Positions 33,679 to 43,272 of a DNA stretch of 64,000 bases are shown here, piece after piece (position 1 is the first letter of the stretch; every line of letters begins with the position of its first letter). This stretch comes from Merdimmobilis hominis (GTDB lineage Bacteria > Bacillota > Clostridia > Oscillospirales > Ruminococcaceae). The position numbers and the translations under genes were made by a program. The notes beneath the pieces are model-generated. The model had not been told where the DNA came from and ran no database searches. It saw only the letters and a program-made list of their open reading frames with translations. The stretch covers positions 1,883,071-1,947,070 of the forward strand of contig NZ_LT629939.1 of the NCBI RefSeq assembly GCF_900104615.1, in the 5' to 3' direction.

Positions 33679-34998
33679 ATGCCAGTTTCCCGCCAGGAAT
33701 TGAAGGAGAGGGCTTTTGCAGCCATTGACCAAAACCGGGATAAGATCATCGCCTTGGGTGATTCCATCTTCGCTGAGCCGGAATTGGGTTTTAAAGAGGT
33801 CAAGACCGCGGCCAAAATCAAAAAGGTATTTGAAGAACTGGGCTATGAATATCAGGACGGCGCCGCCATCACCGGCGTCATTGCACCCCGCAAGGGCAAA
33901 GAATCCAAGATGAAGGTCGCCGTCATGGGCGAGCTGGACGCCGTAGTCGCCCCCGGGCACCGCTGTGCCGACCCCAAGACCGGCGCTGCCCACTCCTGCG
34001 GCCACAACTGCATGATCGCCGCCCTGTCCGGCGTGGCTTATGCCCTAAAGGACACCGGGATTATGGAAGAGCTCTCCGGCGACATTGTGCTGATGGCTGT
34101 CCCCGCGGAGGAATACGTGGAAATCGGCTACCGCAACGAGCTGAAAAAAGAGGGAAAAATCTACTTCCTGGGCGGCAAACCAGAGTTCATCCGCCTGGGT
34201 TACCTGGATGATGTTGATGTCCTGTTGATGCAGCACTCCGCCAACTACGAAGGGGAGCAGAAACGGGCTTATGCCGGAGGGGAGACCATCGGCTTTTTGG
34301 GCAAATTGGTCCATTACATCGGCAAGGAAGCCCATGCCGGCGGTGCGCCCCACCTGGGGATCAACGCCCTCAACGCGGCCCAGATCGGCCTGATGGCGGT
34401 CAACGCCCAGCGGGAGACCTTCCAGGACAAAGACCACATCCGGGTCCATCCCATCATGACAAAAGGCGGCGACCTGGTCAACGTGGTCCCCGCTGACGTC
34501 TGCATCGAAACCTATGTCCGCGGCGGCTCAGTGGAAGCTATCTTTGACGCCTCCGCCAAGGTGGACCGGGCCTTTAAGGCTGGCGCTGACGCCGTAGGCG
34601 CCAAGTGTGAGATCACCAATCTCCCCGGCTATCTGCCGACGGATTTTTCTAAAGACCTCTACGATCTCAACTATGAGAATCTGAAGCTGATCATCGGCGA
34701 GGAGCAGGCAGGGTACCAAGCCCCTTTGAGCACCGCTTCCGGCGATTTGGGGGATGTCTCCCACATTATGCCCTGTATCCAAGCCAGCATCGGCGGCGCA
34801 GTGGGGGTGTTCCACAGCGAGAATTTTGAGATCGGTGACAAGGAGCTGGCCTACATTGTACCGGCCAAACTTCTGGTTGCCACCGCCATCGACCTGCTGG
34901 CCGATGGGGCAAAAACCGGCCTGGCCGTCAAGGCAAACTTCCGCCCCAAGATGACAAAACAGGAGTACCTCACCGTCTGGGGCGGCATGAAAGAGTAA
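33679..34998 (+). CDS. M20-family metallo-amidohydrolase, paralog 1
   Basis: A 439-residue enzyme of the M20 peptidase/amidohydrolase family (AbgB/PM20D2-like side). Probable di-metal ligands are C107 and H109 (AHSCGHN), E144/E145 (PAEE), H186 (MQH) and H379 (FHSENFEI). The lid domain (~205-315) holds GKEAHAGGAPHLGINAL. Such enzymes cleave N-acyl or aminobenzoyl-glutamate-type amide bonds; the substrate here is unknown. ATG at 33679 follows GGAGG. First of eight paralogs and first gene of the transcription unit. Its C-terminal third (residues 320-365) is the most divergent of the set. Confidence 0.85.
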   Translation: MPVSRQELKERAFAAIDQNRDKIIALGDSIFAEPELGFKEVKTAAKIKKVFEELGYEYQDGAAITGVIAPRKGKESKMKVAVMGELDAVVAPGHRCADPKTGAAHSCGHNCMIAALSGVAYALKDTGIMEELSGDIVLMAVPAEEYVEIGYRNELKKEGKIYFLGGKPEFIRLGYLDDVDVLLMQHSANYEGEQKRAYAGGETIGFLGKLVHYIGKEAHAGGAPHLGINALNAAQIGLMAVNAQRETFQDKDHIRVHPIMTKGGDLVNVVPADVCIETYVRGGSVEAIFDASAKVDRAFKAGADAVGAKCEITNLPGYLPTDFSKDLYDLNYENLKLIIGEEQAGYQAPLSTASGDLGDVSHIMPCIQASIGGAVGVFHSENFEIGDKELAYIVPAKLLVATAIDLLADGAKTGLAVKANFRPKMTKQEYLTVWGGMKE

Positions 34999-35043
34999 GC
35001 TTATACCAATTTCTATACATTATTATAATAGGAGGAGTTTAAA

Positions 35044-36357
35044 ATGGCAGTATCCAAACAAGAACTCAAACAAAGAGCAATCGCAGCAATTGACAAAAAC
35101 CGGGACAAGATCATCGCCCTGGGCGATTCCATCTTCAGCGAGCCTGAGCTGGGCTACAAAGAGGTGAAAACTTCCGCTAAGCTGAAAGCAGTATTTGACG
35201 AGCTGGGCTACAAATATCAGGATGGCGTGGCCATCACCGGTATTGTCGCCCCTCTGAAGGGCAAAGAGTCTAAGATCCGTGTCGCTGTCATGGGCGAGAT
35301 GGATGCCGTTGTGGCTCCCGGTCACCGCTGCGCCAACAAAGAAACCGGCGCTGCCCACTCCTGCGGCCACAACTGCATGTGCGCCGGCCTGGCTGGCGTT
35401 GCTTACGCGCTGAAAGATACCGGCATTATGGAAGAGCTCTCCGGCGATGTGGTGCTGATGGCTGTCCCCGCTGAGGAGTATGTGGAGATCGAGTATCGCA
35501 ACGAGCTGCGCAAAGCTGGAAAGATCTGGTTCCTGGGCGGCAAACAGGAGTTCATCCGCTTGGGCGTGTTCGATGACATTGACATTATGATTATGCAGCA
35601 TACCGCCAACACCGTTGATGGCATCCTGGCTTCTCCCGGCGGAGCTTCCAACGGCTTTGTGGGCAAGCTGGTCCGCTACATCGGCAAAGAGGCCCATGCG
35701 GGCGGCGCGCCCCACCTGGGCATCAACGCCCTCAACGCAGCCCAGATCGGCCTGATGGCTGTCAACGCCAACCGTGAGACCTTCCAGGATAAAGACCACA
35801 TCCGGGTCCATCCCATCATCACCAAGGGCGGCGACCTGGTCAACGTAGTCCCCGCTGACGTCCGCATCGAGACCTATGTCCGCGGCGCCAACGTCCCCGC
35901 AATTCTGGATGCTTCCGCCAAAGTCAACCGCGCCTTCAAGGCCGGTGCAGACGCTGTCGGCGCCAAGTGCGAGATCACCGAGCTGCCCGGCTACATGCCT
36001 GTTGTCACCGATAAGAACCTGGTAGAGATTATGACCGGCAACCTGGTTGAGCTGTTTGGTGCAGAGCATGTCAACACCAATCCCGCAGCAGGCGGCGGCT
36101 CCTCCGACGTGGGCGATGTTGCCAGCATCCTTCCCACTCTGCAGGCTGACATCGGCGGTGCAGAGGGCGACTTCCACAGCGAGCGCTTTGAAATCGCCGA
36201 TAAAGAGACCGCTTACCTGGGCGCTGCCAAGGCTCTGGTCATGACCGTGATCGACCTGCTGGCTGACGGTGCAGTCCTGGGCGAAAAGGTCAAGGCCGAG
36301 TTCAAACCTCAGATGACCAAGGAGCAGTACCTGAAAGAGTGGGGCCACATCGAATAA
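35044..36357 (+). CDS. M20-family metallo-amidohydrolase, paralog 2
   Basis: 437 residues with AHSCGHNCM at the metal site, as in paralogs 1 and 3. GEMDAVV replaces the GELDAVV of most others. The distal segment (TNPAAGGGSSDVGDV) differs from paralog 3. It starts 45 nt after paralog 1 with GGAGG 8 nt upstream. The lid-coding block 35662-35893 differs from that of paralog 3 at only 6 of 232 positions, all silent. Predicted cytoplasmic. Confidence 0.85.
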   Translation: MAVSKQELKQRAIAAIDKNRDKIIALGDSIFSEPELGYKEVKTSAKLKAVFDELGYKYQDGVAITGIVAPLKGKESKIRVAVMGEMDAVVAPGHRCANKETGAAHSCGHNCMCAGLAGVAYALKDTGIMEELSGDVVLMAVPAEEYVEIEYRNELRKAGKIWFLGGKQEFIRLGVFDDIDIMIMQHTANTVDGILASPGGASNGFVGKLVRYIGKEAHAGGAPHLGINALNAAQIGLMAVNANRETFQDKDHIRVHPIITKGGDLVNVVPADVRIETYVRGANVPAILDASAKVNRAFKAGADAVGAKCEITELPGYMPVVTDKNLVEIMTGNLVELFGAEHVNTNPAAGGGSSDVGDVASILPTLQADIGGAEGDFHSERFEIADKETAYLGAAKALVMTVIDLLADGAVLGEKVKAEFKPQMTKEQYLKEWGHIE

Positions 36358-36387
36358 GCAATCCCCCCGCATCTCCGTAACCAAGGG

Positions 36388-36414
36388 TGAGGCCGCCCCC
36401 TATGGGGCGGCTCA
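36388..36414 (+). other. Intercistronic hairpin between paralogs 2 and 3
   Basis: TGAGGCCGCCCC and GGGGCGGCTCA surround CTAT; there is no T tract. It is more likely an RNA stability or processing element than a terminator. Confidence 0.5.
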
Positions 36415-36459
36415 TCCATGAGAGTTATACAGATAAAATAGGAAAGGGAGATTCAAGTT

Positions 36460-37782
36460 ATGGCGGTATCCAAACAGGAACTCAAGAGAAGAGCATGCGA
36501 AGCCATTGACAAAAATCGGGATAAGATCGTCGCCCTGGGCGATTCCATCTTCAGCGAGCCCGAGCTGGGCTACAAGGAGTTCAAAACCTCTGAAAAGATC
36601 AAAAAGGCCTTTGATGAGATGGGCTACAAATACCAGGATGGCGTGGCCATCACCGGTGTAGTCGCCCCCCTGAAGGGCAAAGAATCCAAAATCCGGGTCG
36701 CTGTCATGGGCGAAATGGATGCGGTAGTTGCCCCCGGCCACCGCTGCGCCAACAAAGAAACCGGCGCTGCCCACTCCTGCGGCCATAACTGCATGTGTGC
36801 CGGCCTGGTTGGCGTCGGCTATGCCTTCGCCGGCACCGGCATTATGGAAGAACTCTCCGGCGACGTTGTGCTGATGGCTGTCCCCGCTGAGGAGTACGTG
36901 GAGATCGAATACCGCAACGAGCTGAAAAAGGCTGGAAAGATCTGGTTCCTGGGCGGCAAACAGGAGTTTGTCAAACTGGGCGTGTTCGATGACATCGACA
37001 TTATGATTATGCAGCACACCTCCACCTTTGATGGCACCGGTGTCAAGGGCGTCTGCGGCGGTACCGGCAACGGCTTTATGGGCAAACTGGTCCGCTACAT
37101 CGGCAAAGAGGCCCATGCGGGCGGCGCACCCCACCTGGGCATCAACGCCCTCAACGCAGCCCAGATCGGCCTGATGGCTGTCAACGCCAACCGTGAGACC
37201 TTCCAGGATAAAGACCACATCCGCGTCCATCCCATCATCACCAAGGGCGGCGACCTGGTCAACGTGGTTCCCGCCGACGTCCGCATCGAGACCTATGTCC
37301 GCGGCGCCAACGTGGATGCTATCCTGGATGCTTCCGCCAAAGTTTCCCGCGCTTTCAAAGCTGGTGCAGACGCCGTGGGCGCCAAGTGCGAAATCACCGA
37401 TCTGCCCGGTTACCTGCCCACCATCCAGAATTATGACCTGTTCGACATCATGTATGAGAACATGAAGGAAGTCTTTGGCGACGAGAAATTCGTCCGGTAC
37501 GAGAACACCGCAGGCGGCGGCTCCACCGATGCCGGCGATATTTCCTACCTGATGCCCATGATCCACTCCTACTTCATCGGCGCTGAAGGCATCGGCCACA
37601 GCGAAAACTACGAGATCGCCGACAAGGACATCGCTTACATCGCCGCAGCAAAATGCCTGGCTATGACCGCGATCGACCTGCTGGCCGATGGCGCAGAACT
37701 GGGCCTGAAGGTAAAAGCCAACTTCAAACCCACTTTCACCAAGGAAGAGTACCTGGAAAAATGGGGCCTGATGACCAAATAA
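36460..37782 (+). CDS. M20-family metallo-amidohydrolase, paralog 3
   Basis: 440 residues, closest to paralog 2 over the N-terminal half and lid, including AHSCGHNCM and GEMDAVV. The pocket-side loop after MQH reads TSTFDGTGVKGVCGG and the distal part TAGGGSTDAGDISY, both different from paralog 2, so substrate preference probably differs. Start after GGAAAGGGAG. The gap to paralog 4 contains a perfect hairpin without T tract. Confidence 0.85.
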   Translation: MAVSKQELKRRACEAIDKNRDKIVALGDSIFSEPELGYKEFKTSEKIKKAFDEMGYKYQDGVAITGVVAPLKGKESKIRVAVMGEMDAVVAPGHRCANKETGAAHSCGHNCMCAGLVGVGYAFAGTGIMEELSGDVVLMAVPAEEYVEIEYRNELKKAGKIWFLGGKQEFVKLGVFDDIDIMIMQHTSTFDGTGVKGVCGGTGNGFMGKLVRYIGKEAHAGGAPHLGINALNAAQIGLMAVNANRETFQDKDHIRVHPIITKGGDLVNVVPADVRIETYVRGANVDAILDASAKVSRAFKAGADAVGAKCEITDLPGYLPTIQNYDLFDIMYENMKEVFGDEKFVRYENTAGGGSTDAGDISYLMPMIHSYFIGAEGIGHSENYEIADKDIAYIAAAKCLAMTAIDLLADGAELGLKVKANFKPTFTKEEYLEKWGLMTK

Positions 37783-37795
37783 CCTGGAGCGTCAG

Positions 37796-37825
37796 AATGC
37801 CGGTAGAAGTATTTCTACCGGCATT
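37796..37825 (+). other. Intercistronic perfect hairpin
   Basis: AATGCCGGTAGAA, GTAT, TTCTACCGGCATT. A 13-bp uninterrupted stem with no T tract lies between paralogs 3 and 4. A similar GC-rich hairpin lies at 39219-39260 after paralog 4. Confidence 0.6.
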
Positions 37826-37878
37826 TGCTTCATAACAACAAAGCCGGCTTTAAGGCCGGAGCAAGGGAGGTACTACTT

Positions 37879-39204
37879 ATGGCAGCATCCAGAGAAGAAT
37901 TAAAGAAAAGAGCCTGTGAAGCCATCGACAAAAACCGGGATAAGATCATCGCCCTGGGCGAATCCATTATGATGGAGCCGGAACTGGGCTACAAGGAGTT
38001 TAAAACCGCCGATAAGGTGAAAAAAGTCTTTGATGAGCTGGGCTTCCAGTACCAGGACGGTGTGGCCATCACCGGCGTCATCGCCCCCCTGAAGGGCAAA
38101 GAGTCCAAGATCCGGGTTGCCGTCATGGGCGAGCTGGACGCTGTGGTCGTTCCCGGCCACGCCCTGTGCAACAAGGAGACCGGCGCGGCCCACTGCTGCG
38201 GCCACAACGCCCAGATCGCCTCAATGGTGGGTGTGGGCTACGCTCTGGCCGGCACCGGCATCCTGGAAGAGCTCTCCGGCGACGTTGTGCTGATGGCTGT
38301 CCCCTCGGAGGAATTTGTGGAGATCGAGTACCGCAACGAGCTGCGTAAAGCGGGCAAGATCCACTTCCTGGGCGGCAAACAGGAGTTTATCTACCTGGGT
38401 GTGTTCGATGACATCGACATGATGATTATGCAGCACACCTCCACCACCGAAAACGGCGATGAGGCGGGAAAAATCAAAGGCAACTGCGGCGGTTCCACCG
38501 GCCTTGGCTTTATGGGCAAACTGGTTCGTTACATCGGCAAAGAGGCCCATGCCGGCGGCGCACCCCACCTGGGCATCAACGCCCTCAACGCAGCCCAGAT
38601 CGGCCTGGCGGCGGTCAATGCCAACCGGGAAACCTTCCAGGATAAGGACACCATCCGGGTCCATCCCATCATCACCAAAGGCGGCGACCTGGTCAACGTG
38701 GTCCCCGCTGATGTCCGCATCGAGACCTATGTCCGCGGCGGCAACATGGAAGCCATCTTGGACGCCTCCGCCAAGGTGGACCGGGCCTTTAAAGCCGGCG
38801 CTGACGCGGTGGGCGCCAAGTGTGAGATCACCAACCTGCCCGGTTACCTGCTCCCTTATGAAAGCGAGGAGCTTAAAGACGTGGTTTGGGAGAATATGCA
38901 CGCCCTGATGGGGGATTCCGCAGTGCGCAACGGCTCGGGCGGCTCCACCGATGCCCAGGACCTGTCTCAGATCATCCCTGTGGTCCACATGCGGATCGGC
39001 GGCGCCAAAGGCATTGGCCACGGCGCCAACTACGAAATTGTGGACAAGGAGATGGCTTACATCACCGCGGCTAAGATTCTGGCCACCACTGCTATCGACC
39101 TGCTAGCAGAGGGCGCTGTCCTCGGCCAGAAGGTAAAAGACAACTTTAAAGCCCCCATGACCAAAGAACAGTACCTGCGGGATTGGGGCGGGTTGGACCT
39201 GTAG
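37879..39204 (+). CDS. M20-family metallo-amidohydrolase, paralog 4
   Basis: 441 residues. Distinct features are GESIMMEPELGYK near the N-terminus, VVPGHALCNKETGAAHCCGHNAQIAS at the metal site read in two halves (CCGHN instead of SCGHN), PSEEFVE instead of PAEEYVE, and a longer loop after MQH (TSTTENGDEAGKIKGN). The metal ligands are all kept. ATG at 37879 follows GGGAGG. The extra Cys beside the metal site is unique in the set. Confidence 0.85.
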   Translation: MAASREELKKRACEAIDKNRDKIIALGESIMMEPELGYKEFKTADKVKKVFDELGFQYQDGVAITGVIAPLKGKESKIRVAVMGELDAVVVPGHALCNKETGAAHCCGHNAQIASMVGVGYALAGTGILEELSGDVVLMAVPSEEFVEIEYRNELRKAGKIHFLGGKQEFIYLGVFDDIDMMIMQHTSTTENGDEAGKIKGNCGGSTGLGFMGKLVRYIGKEAHAGGAPHLGINALNAAQIGLAAVNANRETFQDKDTIRVHPIITKGGDLVNVVPADVRIETYVRGGNMEAILDASAKVDRAFKAGADAVGAKCEITNLPGYLLPYESEELKDVVWENMHALMGDSAVRNGSGGSTDAQDLSQIIPVVHMRIGGAKGIGHGANYEIVDKEMAYITAAKILATTAIDLLAEGAVLGQKVKDNFKAPMTKEQYLRDWGGLDL

Positions 39205-39356
39205 CCAACCGGAACACAGCGGGGAGGGTTTTCTTTGTTTTCGCTGGAGAACCCTCCCGCCAGTGAGAACCGCAATAGGTCATGGCAGCTCCAATCCAAA
39301 ATAGATATAGACTGCATTCATGCAACAGCCCCCAAGGCGAGAAAGGAAAATACCCC

Positions 39357-40178
39357 ATGAAAATCATCGACGCCCATCTTCATCTTTTCCCCTCTGAACC
39401 CAAGACCGACGCTATGGCACAGGGAGTGGGCCACCAAAATTCAGTTGCTCATCTCCGGCAGGCATTTGGGGAGTTGGATATCGTCCACGGTGTGGTGATG
39501 GGCAACCGCAGTCTCGAAGTGGGGTACCACAACTATCCCGCCGACCTGTTCCACTATTGCGTGGGGCTGGACAGCGTTTTGATGGATCAGGGGGATCGGG
39601 TGATCCCCGATTTGGCCGCCCAAGTGGAGGAGCACTTAAAGCGTGAGGAGTGCTGCGGGGTGAAGCTTTACCCCGGGTACAACAAAATCTGGCTCTCTGA
39701 CCCGGTGTACCAGCCGGTCTATGAACTGGCTGCCCACTATGATAAGCCGGTGGCCGTCCACATGGGTTTGACCGCCCACCCCAGAGCCCATCTAAAATAC
39801 TGCCACCCCTTGGCCTTGGACGAGGTGGCCGCCGACCACCCCGAAACCCAGTTCGTCATGTGCCATTTCGGCAACCCGTTTTTGGAAGCGGCGGCAGCGG
39901 TGGTGGAGAAAAATGCCAATGTGGCCGCCGATCTCTCCGGCCTCTTGGAGGGAAGGGTGGACCTGCCCCGCTACTTCCGGGAGCAATCCGGGTATGTGGG
40001 GTTGCTGCGCACTTGGCTCACCGCCATCTGCCAGTGGGATGATATCCTATATGGCACCGATTGGCCCATTGTCAACCTGGGGGAGTACATCGCCTTTATC
40101 AAGGGCATTGTGCCGGAGGAGCACTGGGAGCAGGTGTTTTTCTGCAATGCCAACCGGATTTACCGGCTGAATCTGTAA
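39357..40178 (+). CDS. TIM-barrel amidohydrolase (Amidohydro_2 type)
   Basis: A 273-residue metal-dependent hydrolase unrelated to the M20 genes around it. It starts MKIIDAHLHLFP, the HxH metal site, and continues through GVKLYPGYN, AVHMGLTAHP, FVMCHFGNP and ends with the catalytic Asp in YGTDWPIV. This matches amidohydrolase family 2 (decarboxylase/lactonase-type barrels). It lies between paralogs 4 and 5 in the same direction, so it probably processes a product or variant of the same substrate class (inference). Start ATG with GAAAGG upstream. Confidence 0.85.
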   Translation: MKIIDAHLHLFPSEPKTDAMAQGVGHQNSVAHLRQAFGELDIVHGVVMGNRSLEVGYHNYPADLFHYCVGLDSVLMDQGDRVIPDLAAQVEEHLKREECCGVKLYPGYNKIWLSDPVYQPVYELAAHYDKPVAVHMGLTAHPRAHLKYCHPLALDEVAADHPETQFVMCHFGNPFLEAAAAVVEKNANVAADLSGLLEGRVDLPRYFREQSGYVGLLRTWLTAICQWDDILYGTDWPIVNLGEYIAFIKGIVPEEHWEQVFFCNANRIYRLNL

Positions 40179-40213
40179 TATTCTATTGATTTTATACGGA
40201 AAGGAAGTATTTC

Positions 40214-41533
40214 ATGAGCATGACCAAAGAGCAACTGAAGCAGAAAGCCTGTGAGGCCATCGACCAGAACCGGGAGAAGATCGTAGCCCTGGGACGTTCC
40301 ATCTTCAGTGAGCCGGAGCTGGGCTACAAGGAGTTCAAAACCGCCGACAAGGTGAAGAAGGTCTTTGACGAGCTGGGCTATGCGTATCAGGACGGGGTGG
40401 CCATCACCGGCATTGTCGCCCCCCGCAAGGGCCGCAAATCCAATATCCGGGTGGCGGTCATGGGTGAGCTGGATGCGGTAGTTGCCCCCGGCCACCGCTG
40501 TGCGGACCCCAAAACCGGCGCTGCCCACTCCTGCGGCCACAACGCCCAGATCGCCTCGATGGTGGGGGTGGCTTACGCCCTCAAGGACACCGGCATCATG
40601 GAAGAGTTGGATGGCGACATCGTGCTGATGGCCGTCCCCTCGGAGGAATATGTGGAGATCGAGTACCGCAACGAGCTGAAGAAGGCTGGAAAGATCTGGT
40701 TCCTGGGCGGCAAACAGGAGTTCATCAAACTGGGCGTCATGGATGACATCGACATGATGGTCATGCAGCACCTCACCACCCCGGAATATGCCTATGAGGG
40801 CAAAAAGGTCCTTTGCGGCTGCGGATCCAACGGCTTTGTGGGCAAGCTGATCCGCTACATCGGCAAAGAGGCCCATGCGGGCGGCGCGCCCCATCTGGGC
40901 ATCAACGCCCTCAACGCGGCCAACATCGGCTTGGCGGCGCTGGCTGCCCAGCGGGAGACCTTCCAGGACAAAGACCACATCCGGGTACACCCCATCATGA
41001 ACAAGGGCGGCGACCTGGTCAACGTGGTCCCTGCCGACGTACGGCTGGAGACCTATGTCCGCGGTTCCAATATGGAAGCCATTCTGGATGCCAGCTTTAA
41101 GGTGTCCCGTGCCTTCAAAGCGGGCGGTGATGCGGTGGGCGCCCAGTGCGAGATCACCGACCTTCCCGGCTACCTGCCCACCATCGAGGCCATGGAACTC
41201 AACGAGCTGATGGCCGGCAACCTTTCCGGCCTCATCGGTGAGGAGAATGTGGCGGTCACCGGCCCGGCCAATTCTGGGTCTACTGACCAGGGCGACCTCT
41301 CCTACATCATGCCCACCGTTCAATCCTTCTTTGCGGCGGCCTCTGGCATCGGACACAGCGAGAGCTATGAGATCGCCGACGAAGAGCTGGCATATATTGT
41401 CCCCGCTAAGGCGATGGTGATGACCTGTATCGACCTGCTGTGGGATGGCGCGGCCAAGGGCATTGAGGTGAAAAACAACTACAAGCCGGAGATGACCAAA
41501 GAGGAATACCTGAAAAAGTGGGGCAATATGTAG
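40214..41533 (+). CDS. M20-family metallo-amidohydrolase, paralog 5
   Basis: 439 residues with SCGHNAQIASMVGVAYALKD, as in paralog 4 but with Ser before CGHN. The loop after MQH is LTTPEYAYEGKKVLCGCG, hydrophobic and Cys-rich. In the lid LAALAAQRETF replaces the usual LMAVNANRETF, and VHPIMNKGGD carries Asn for Thr. It begins 35 nt after the TIM-barrel amidohydrolase, with GGAAAGGAAG upstream, and is followed by GC-rich hairpins before paralog 6. Confidence 0.85.
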   Translation: MSMTKEQLKQKACEAIDQNREKIVALGRSIFSEPELGYKEFKTADKVKKVFDELGYAYQDGVAITGIVAPRKGRKSNIRVAVMGELDAVVAPGHRCADPKTGAAHSCGHNAQIASMVGVAYALKDTGIMEELDGDIVLMAVPSEEYVEIEYRNELKKAGKIWFLGGKQEFIKLGVMDDIDMMVMQHLTTPEYAYEGKKVLCGCGSNGFVGKLIRYIGKEAHAGGAPHLGINALNAANIGLAALAAQRETFQDKDHIRVHPIMNKGGDLVNVVPADVRLETYVRGSNMEAILDASFKVSRAFKAGGDAVGAQCEITDLPGYLPTIEAMELNELMAGNLSGLIGEENVAVTGPANSGSTDQGDLSYIMPTVQSFFAAASGIGHSESYEIADEELAYIVPAKAMVMTCIDLLWDGAAKGIEVKNNYKPEMTKEEYLKKWGNM

Positions 41534-41635
41534 CCCTCAACCAACCGGAAGAAGGGGAGGGGCCGCACCTGCGGCCCGCCCGTCTTGATACACGCGGGGC
41601 ACCCCCGCTTGAGACAAAGAGAGGAAGTGCTGCAA

Positions 41636-42937
41636 ATGAGCGTATCCAGAGAAGAACTGAAAAGAAGAGCCTGCGAAGCAGTAGACAAAAACCGGGACAA
41701 GATCATCGCCTTCGGCGAATCGGTCTTTGCAGAGCCGGAACTGGGCTTCAAAGAGTTCAAGACCTCCGCCAAAGTGAAAAAAGCCTTTGAGGAGATGGGC
41801 GTCGCCTACACCGATGGCCATGCCATCACCGGCGTCATCGCCCCTTTTAAAGGCAAGGAATCCAAGCTGAAAGTGGCCCTGATGGGCGAGCTGGACGCAG
41901 TTGTCTGCCCCGGCCACCGCTGCGCAGACCCGGTCACCGGCGCTGCCCACTCCTGCGGCCACCATGTGCAGATTGCCTCCATCATCGGCTGCGGCCTGGC
42001 GCTGAAAGACAGCGGCATCATGGATGAACTGTCCGGCGACATCGTGCTGATGGGCGTCCCCGCCGAGGAGGGCGTGGAACTGGAATACCGCGCCGGCCTG
42101 ATCAAGGAGGGCAAGATCCACTTCCTGGGCGGCAAACAGGAGTTCATCTATGAGGGCGTGTTTGACGACATCGATATGATGATCATGCAGCACACCATGG
42201 TGGACGAGAATGTCAAGGCCACTGCCGGCGGCGCTGTCGGCAAGGGCTTCATCGCCAAATACATCCGCTACATCGGCAAAGAGGCCCATGCGGGCGGCGC
42301 GCCTCACCTGGGCATCAACGCCCTCAACGCGGCCCAGATCGGCCTGATGGCCATCAACGCGCAGCGGGAAACTTTCCAGGATAAGGATTCCGTCCGGGTC
42401 CATCCCATCATCACCAAGGGCGGCGACCTGGTCAACGTAGTCCCCGCCGATGTCCGCATCGAGACCTTCTGCCGCGGCAACAATGAGCCCGCCATCCTGG
42501 ACGCCTCCAAGAAGGTGGATCGGGCCCTGAAAGCCGGCGCCGACGCCGTGGGCGCTCAAGTGGAGATCATCGATCTGCCCGGCTACATGCTTCCCTATGA
42601 GCATCTGCCCCTGAAAGAGCTGGTCACCGAGAACCTGGAAGCCCTGGTAGGCAAAGAGAATGTGGGCCCCGGCGTTGGTTACACCACCGACGCCAACGAC
42701 GTCGCCCATATTGTTCCCACCGTCCACGCCTGCATCGCCGGTGCGGCCGGTGTGGGCCACAGCTCGGAATATGAGATCACCGACAAAGAGAACGCTTACA
42801 TCGTCGCCACCAAGATGATGCTGATGAGCTGCATCGACCTGCTGGCAGATGGGGCTGAGCGCGGTCTCAAAATCAAGGAGAGCTGGAAGGCCCCTTACAC
42901 CAAGGAGCAATACCTCAAGGAGTGGGGAAACCTGTAA
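41636..42937 (+). CDS. M20-family metallo-amidohydrolase, paralog 6 (CGHH variant)
   Basis: 433 residues. The metal motif reads AHSCGHHVQIAS, with His replacing the Asn that follows the ligand His in paralogs 1-5 and 8. PAEEGVELEYRAGL, TFCRGNNEPAIL and YTTDANDVAH are further private features, making this one of the most divergent copies. YTDGHAITGVIAP groups it with paralog 7. ATG at 41636 with GAGGAAG upstream. A true terminator follows. Confidence 0.85.
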   Translation: MSVSREELKRRACEAVDKNRDKIIAFGESVFAEPELGFKEFKTSAKVKKAFEEMGVAYTDGHAITGVIAPFKGKESKLKVALMGELDAVVCPGHRCADPVTGAAHSCGHHVQIASIIGCGLALKDSGIMDELSGDIVLMGVPAEEGVELEYRAGLIKEGKIHFLGGKQEFIYEGVFDDIDMMIMQHTMVDENVKATAGGAVGKGFIAKYIRYIGKEAHAGGAPHLGINALNAAQIGLMAINAQRETFQDKDSVRVHPIITKGGDLVNVVPADVRIETFCRGNNEPAILDASKKVDRALKAGADAVGAQVEIIDLPGYMLPYEHLPLKELVTENLEALVGKENVGPGVGYTTDANDVAHIVPTVHACIAGAAGVGHSSEYEITDKENAYIVATKMMLMSCIDLLADGAERGLKIKESWKAPYTKEQYLKEWGNL

Positions 42938-42960
42938 GAGCAGCGCCAATACGTAGGAAA

Positions 42961-42987
42961 AGGGACCGCTTTCGGCGGTCCCTTTTT
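42961..42987 (+). terminator. Terminator after paralog 6
   Basis: AGGGACCGC, TTTCG, GCGGTCCCT with TTTTT. It ends the unit covering paralogs 1-6. Confidence 0.85.
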
Positions 42988-43132
42988 GTTGGAAGGAGCC
43001 TGTGGCAGCCAGGCGGAGCCACCTTATAAAAAGGGGGAGAACTCCCGGTTGGTTGGAATTCATAATATTAATAAAAATACTGGTGAAATGGGCCATTCCC
43101 TGGGCAGAACCGGAAATTTTGGAAAAAACCAG

Positions 43133-43161
43133 TTGCCGAACTTCCAAAATTCGTTTATACT
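43133..43161 (+). promoter_or_regulatory. Promoter of paralog 7
   Basis: TTGCCG (43133-43138), 17 nt, TATACT (43156-43161). The 42988-43132 stretch has no gene. Confidence 0.7.
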
Positions 43162-43272
43162 TAAAGAGCATAAGGGGCTGTTTTGTCCGTCCTGCACATA
43201 CAGTTCCCTCAATTTCCCTCTTCTAGAAAGAGGGGTGCTGCACTTTTAAGATGGAAAGGAAGATTGTTTATT

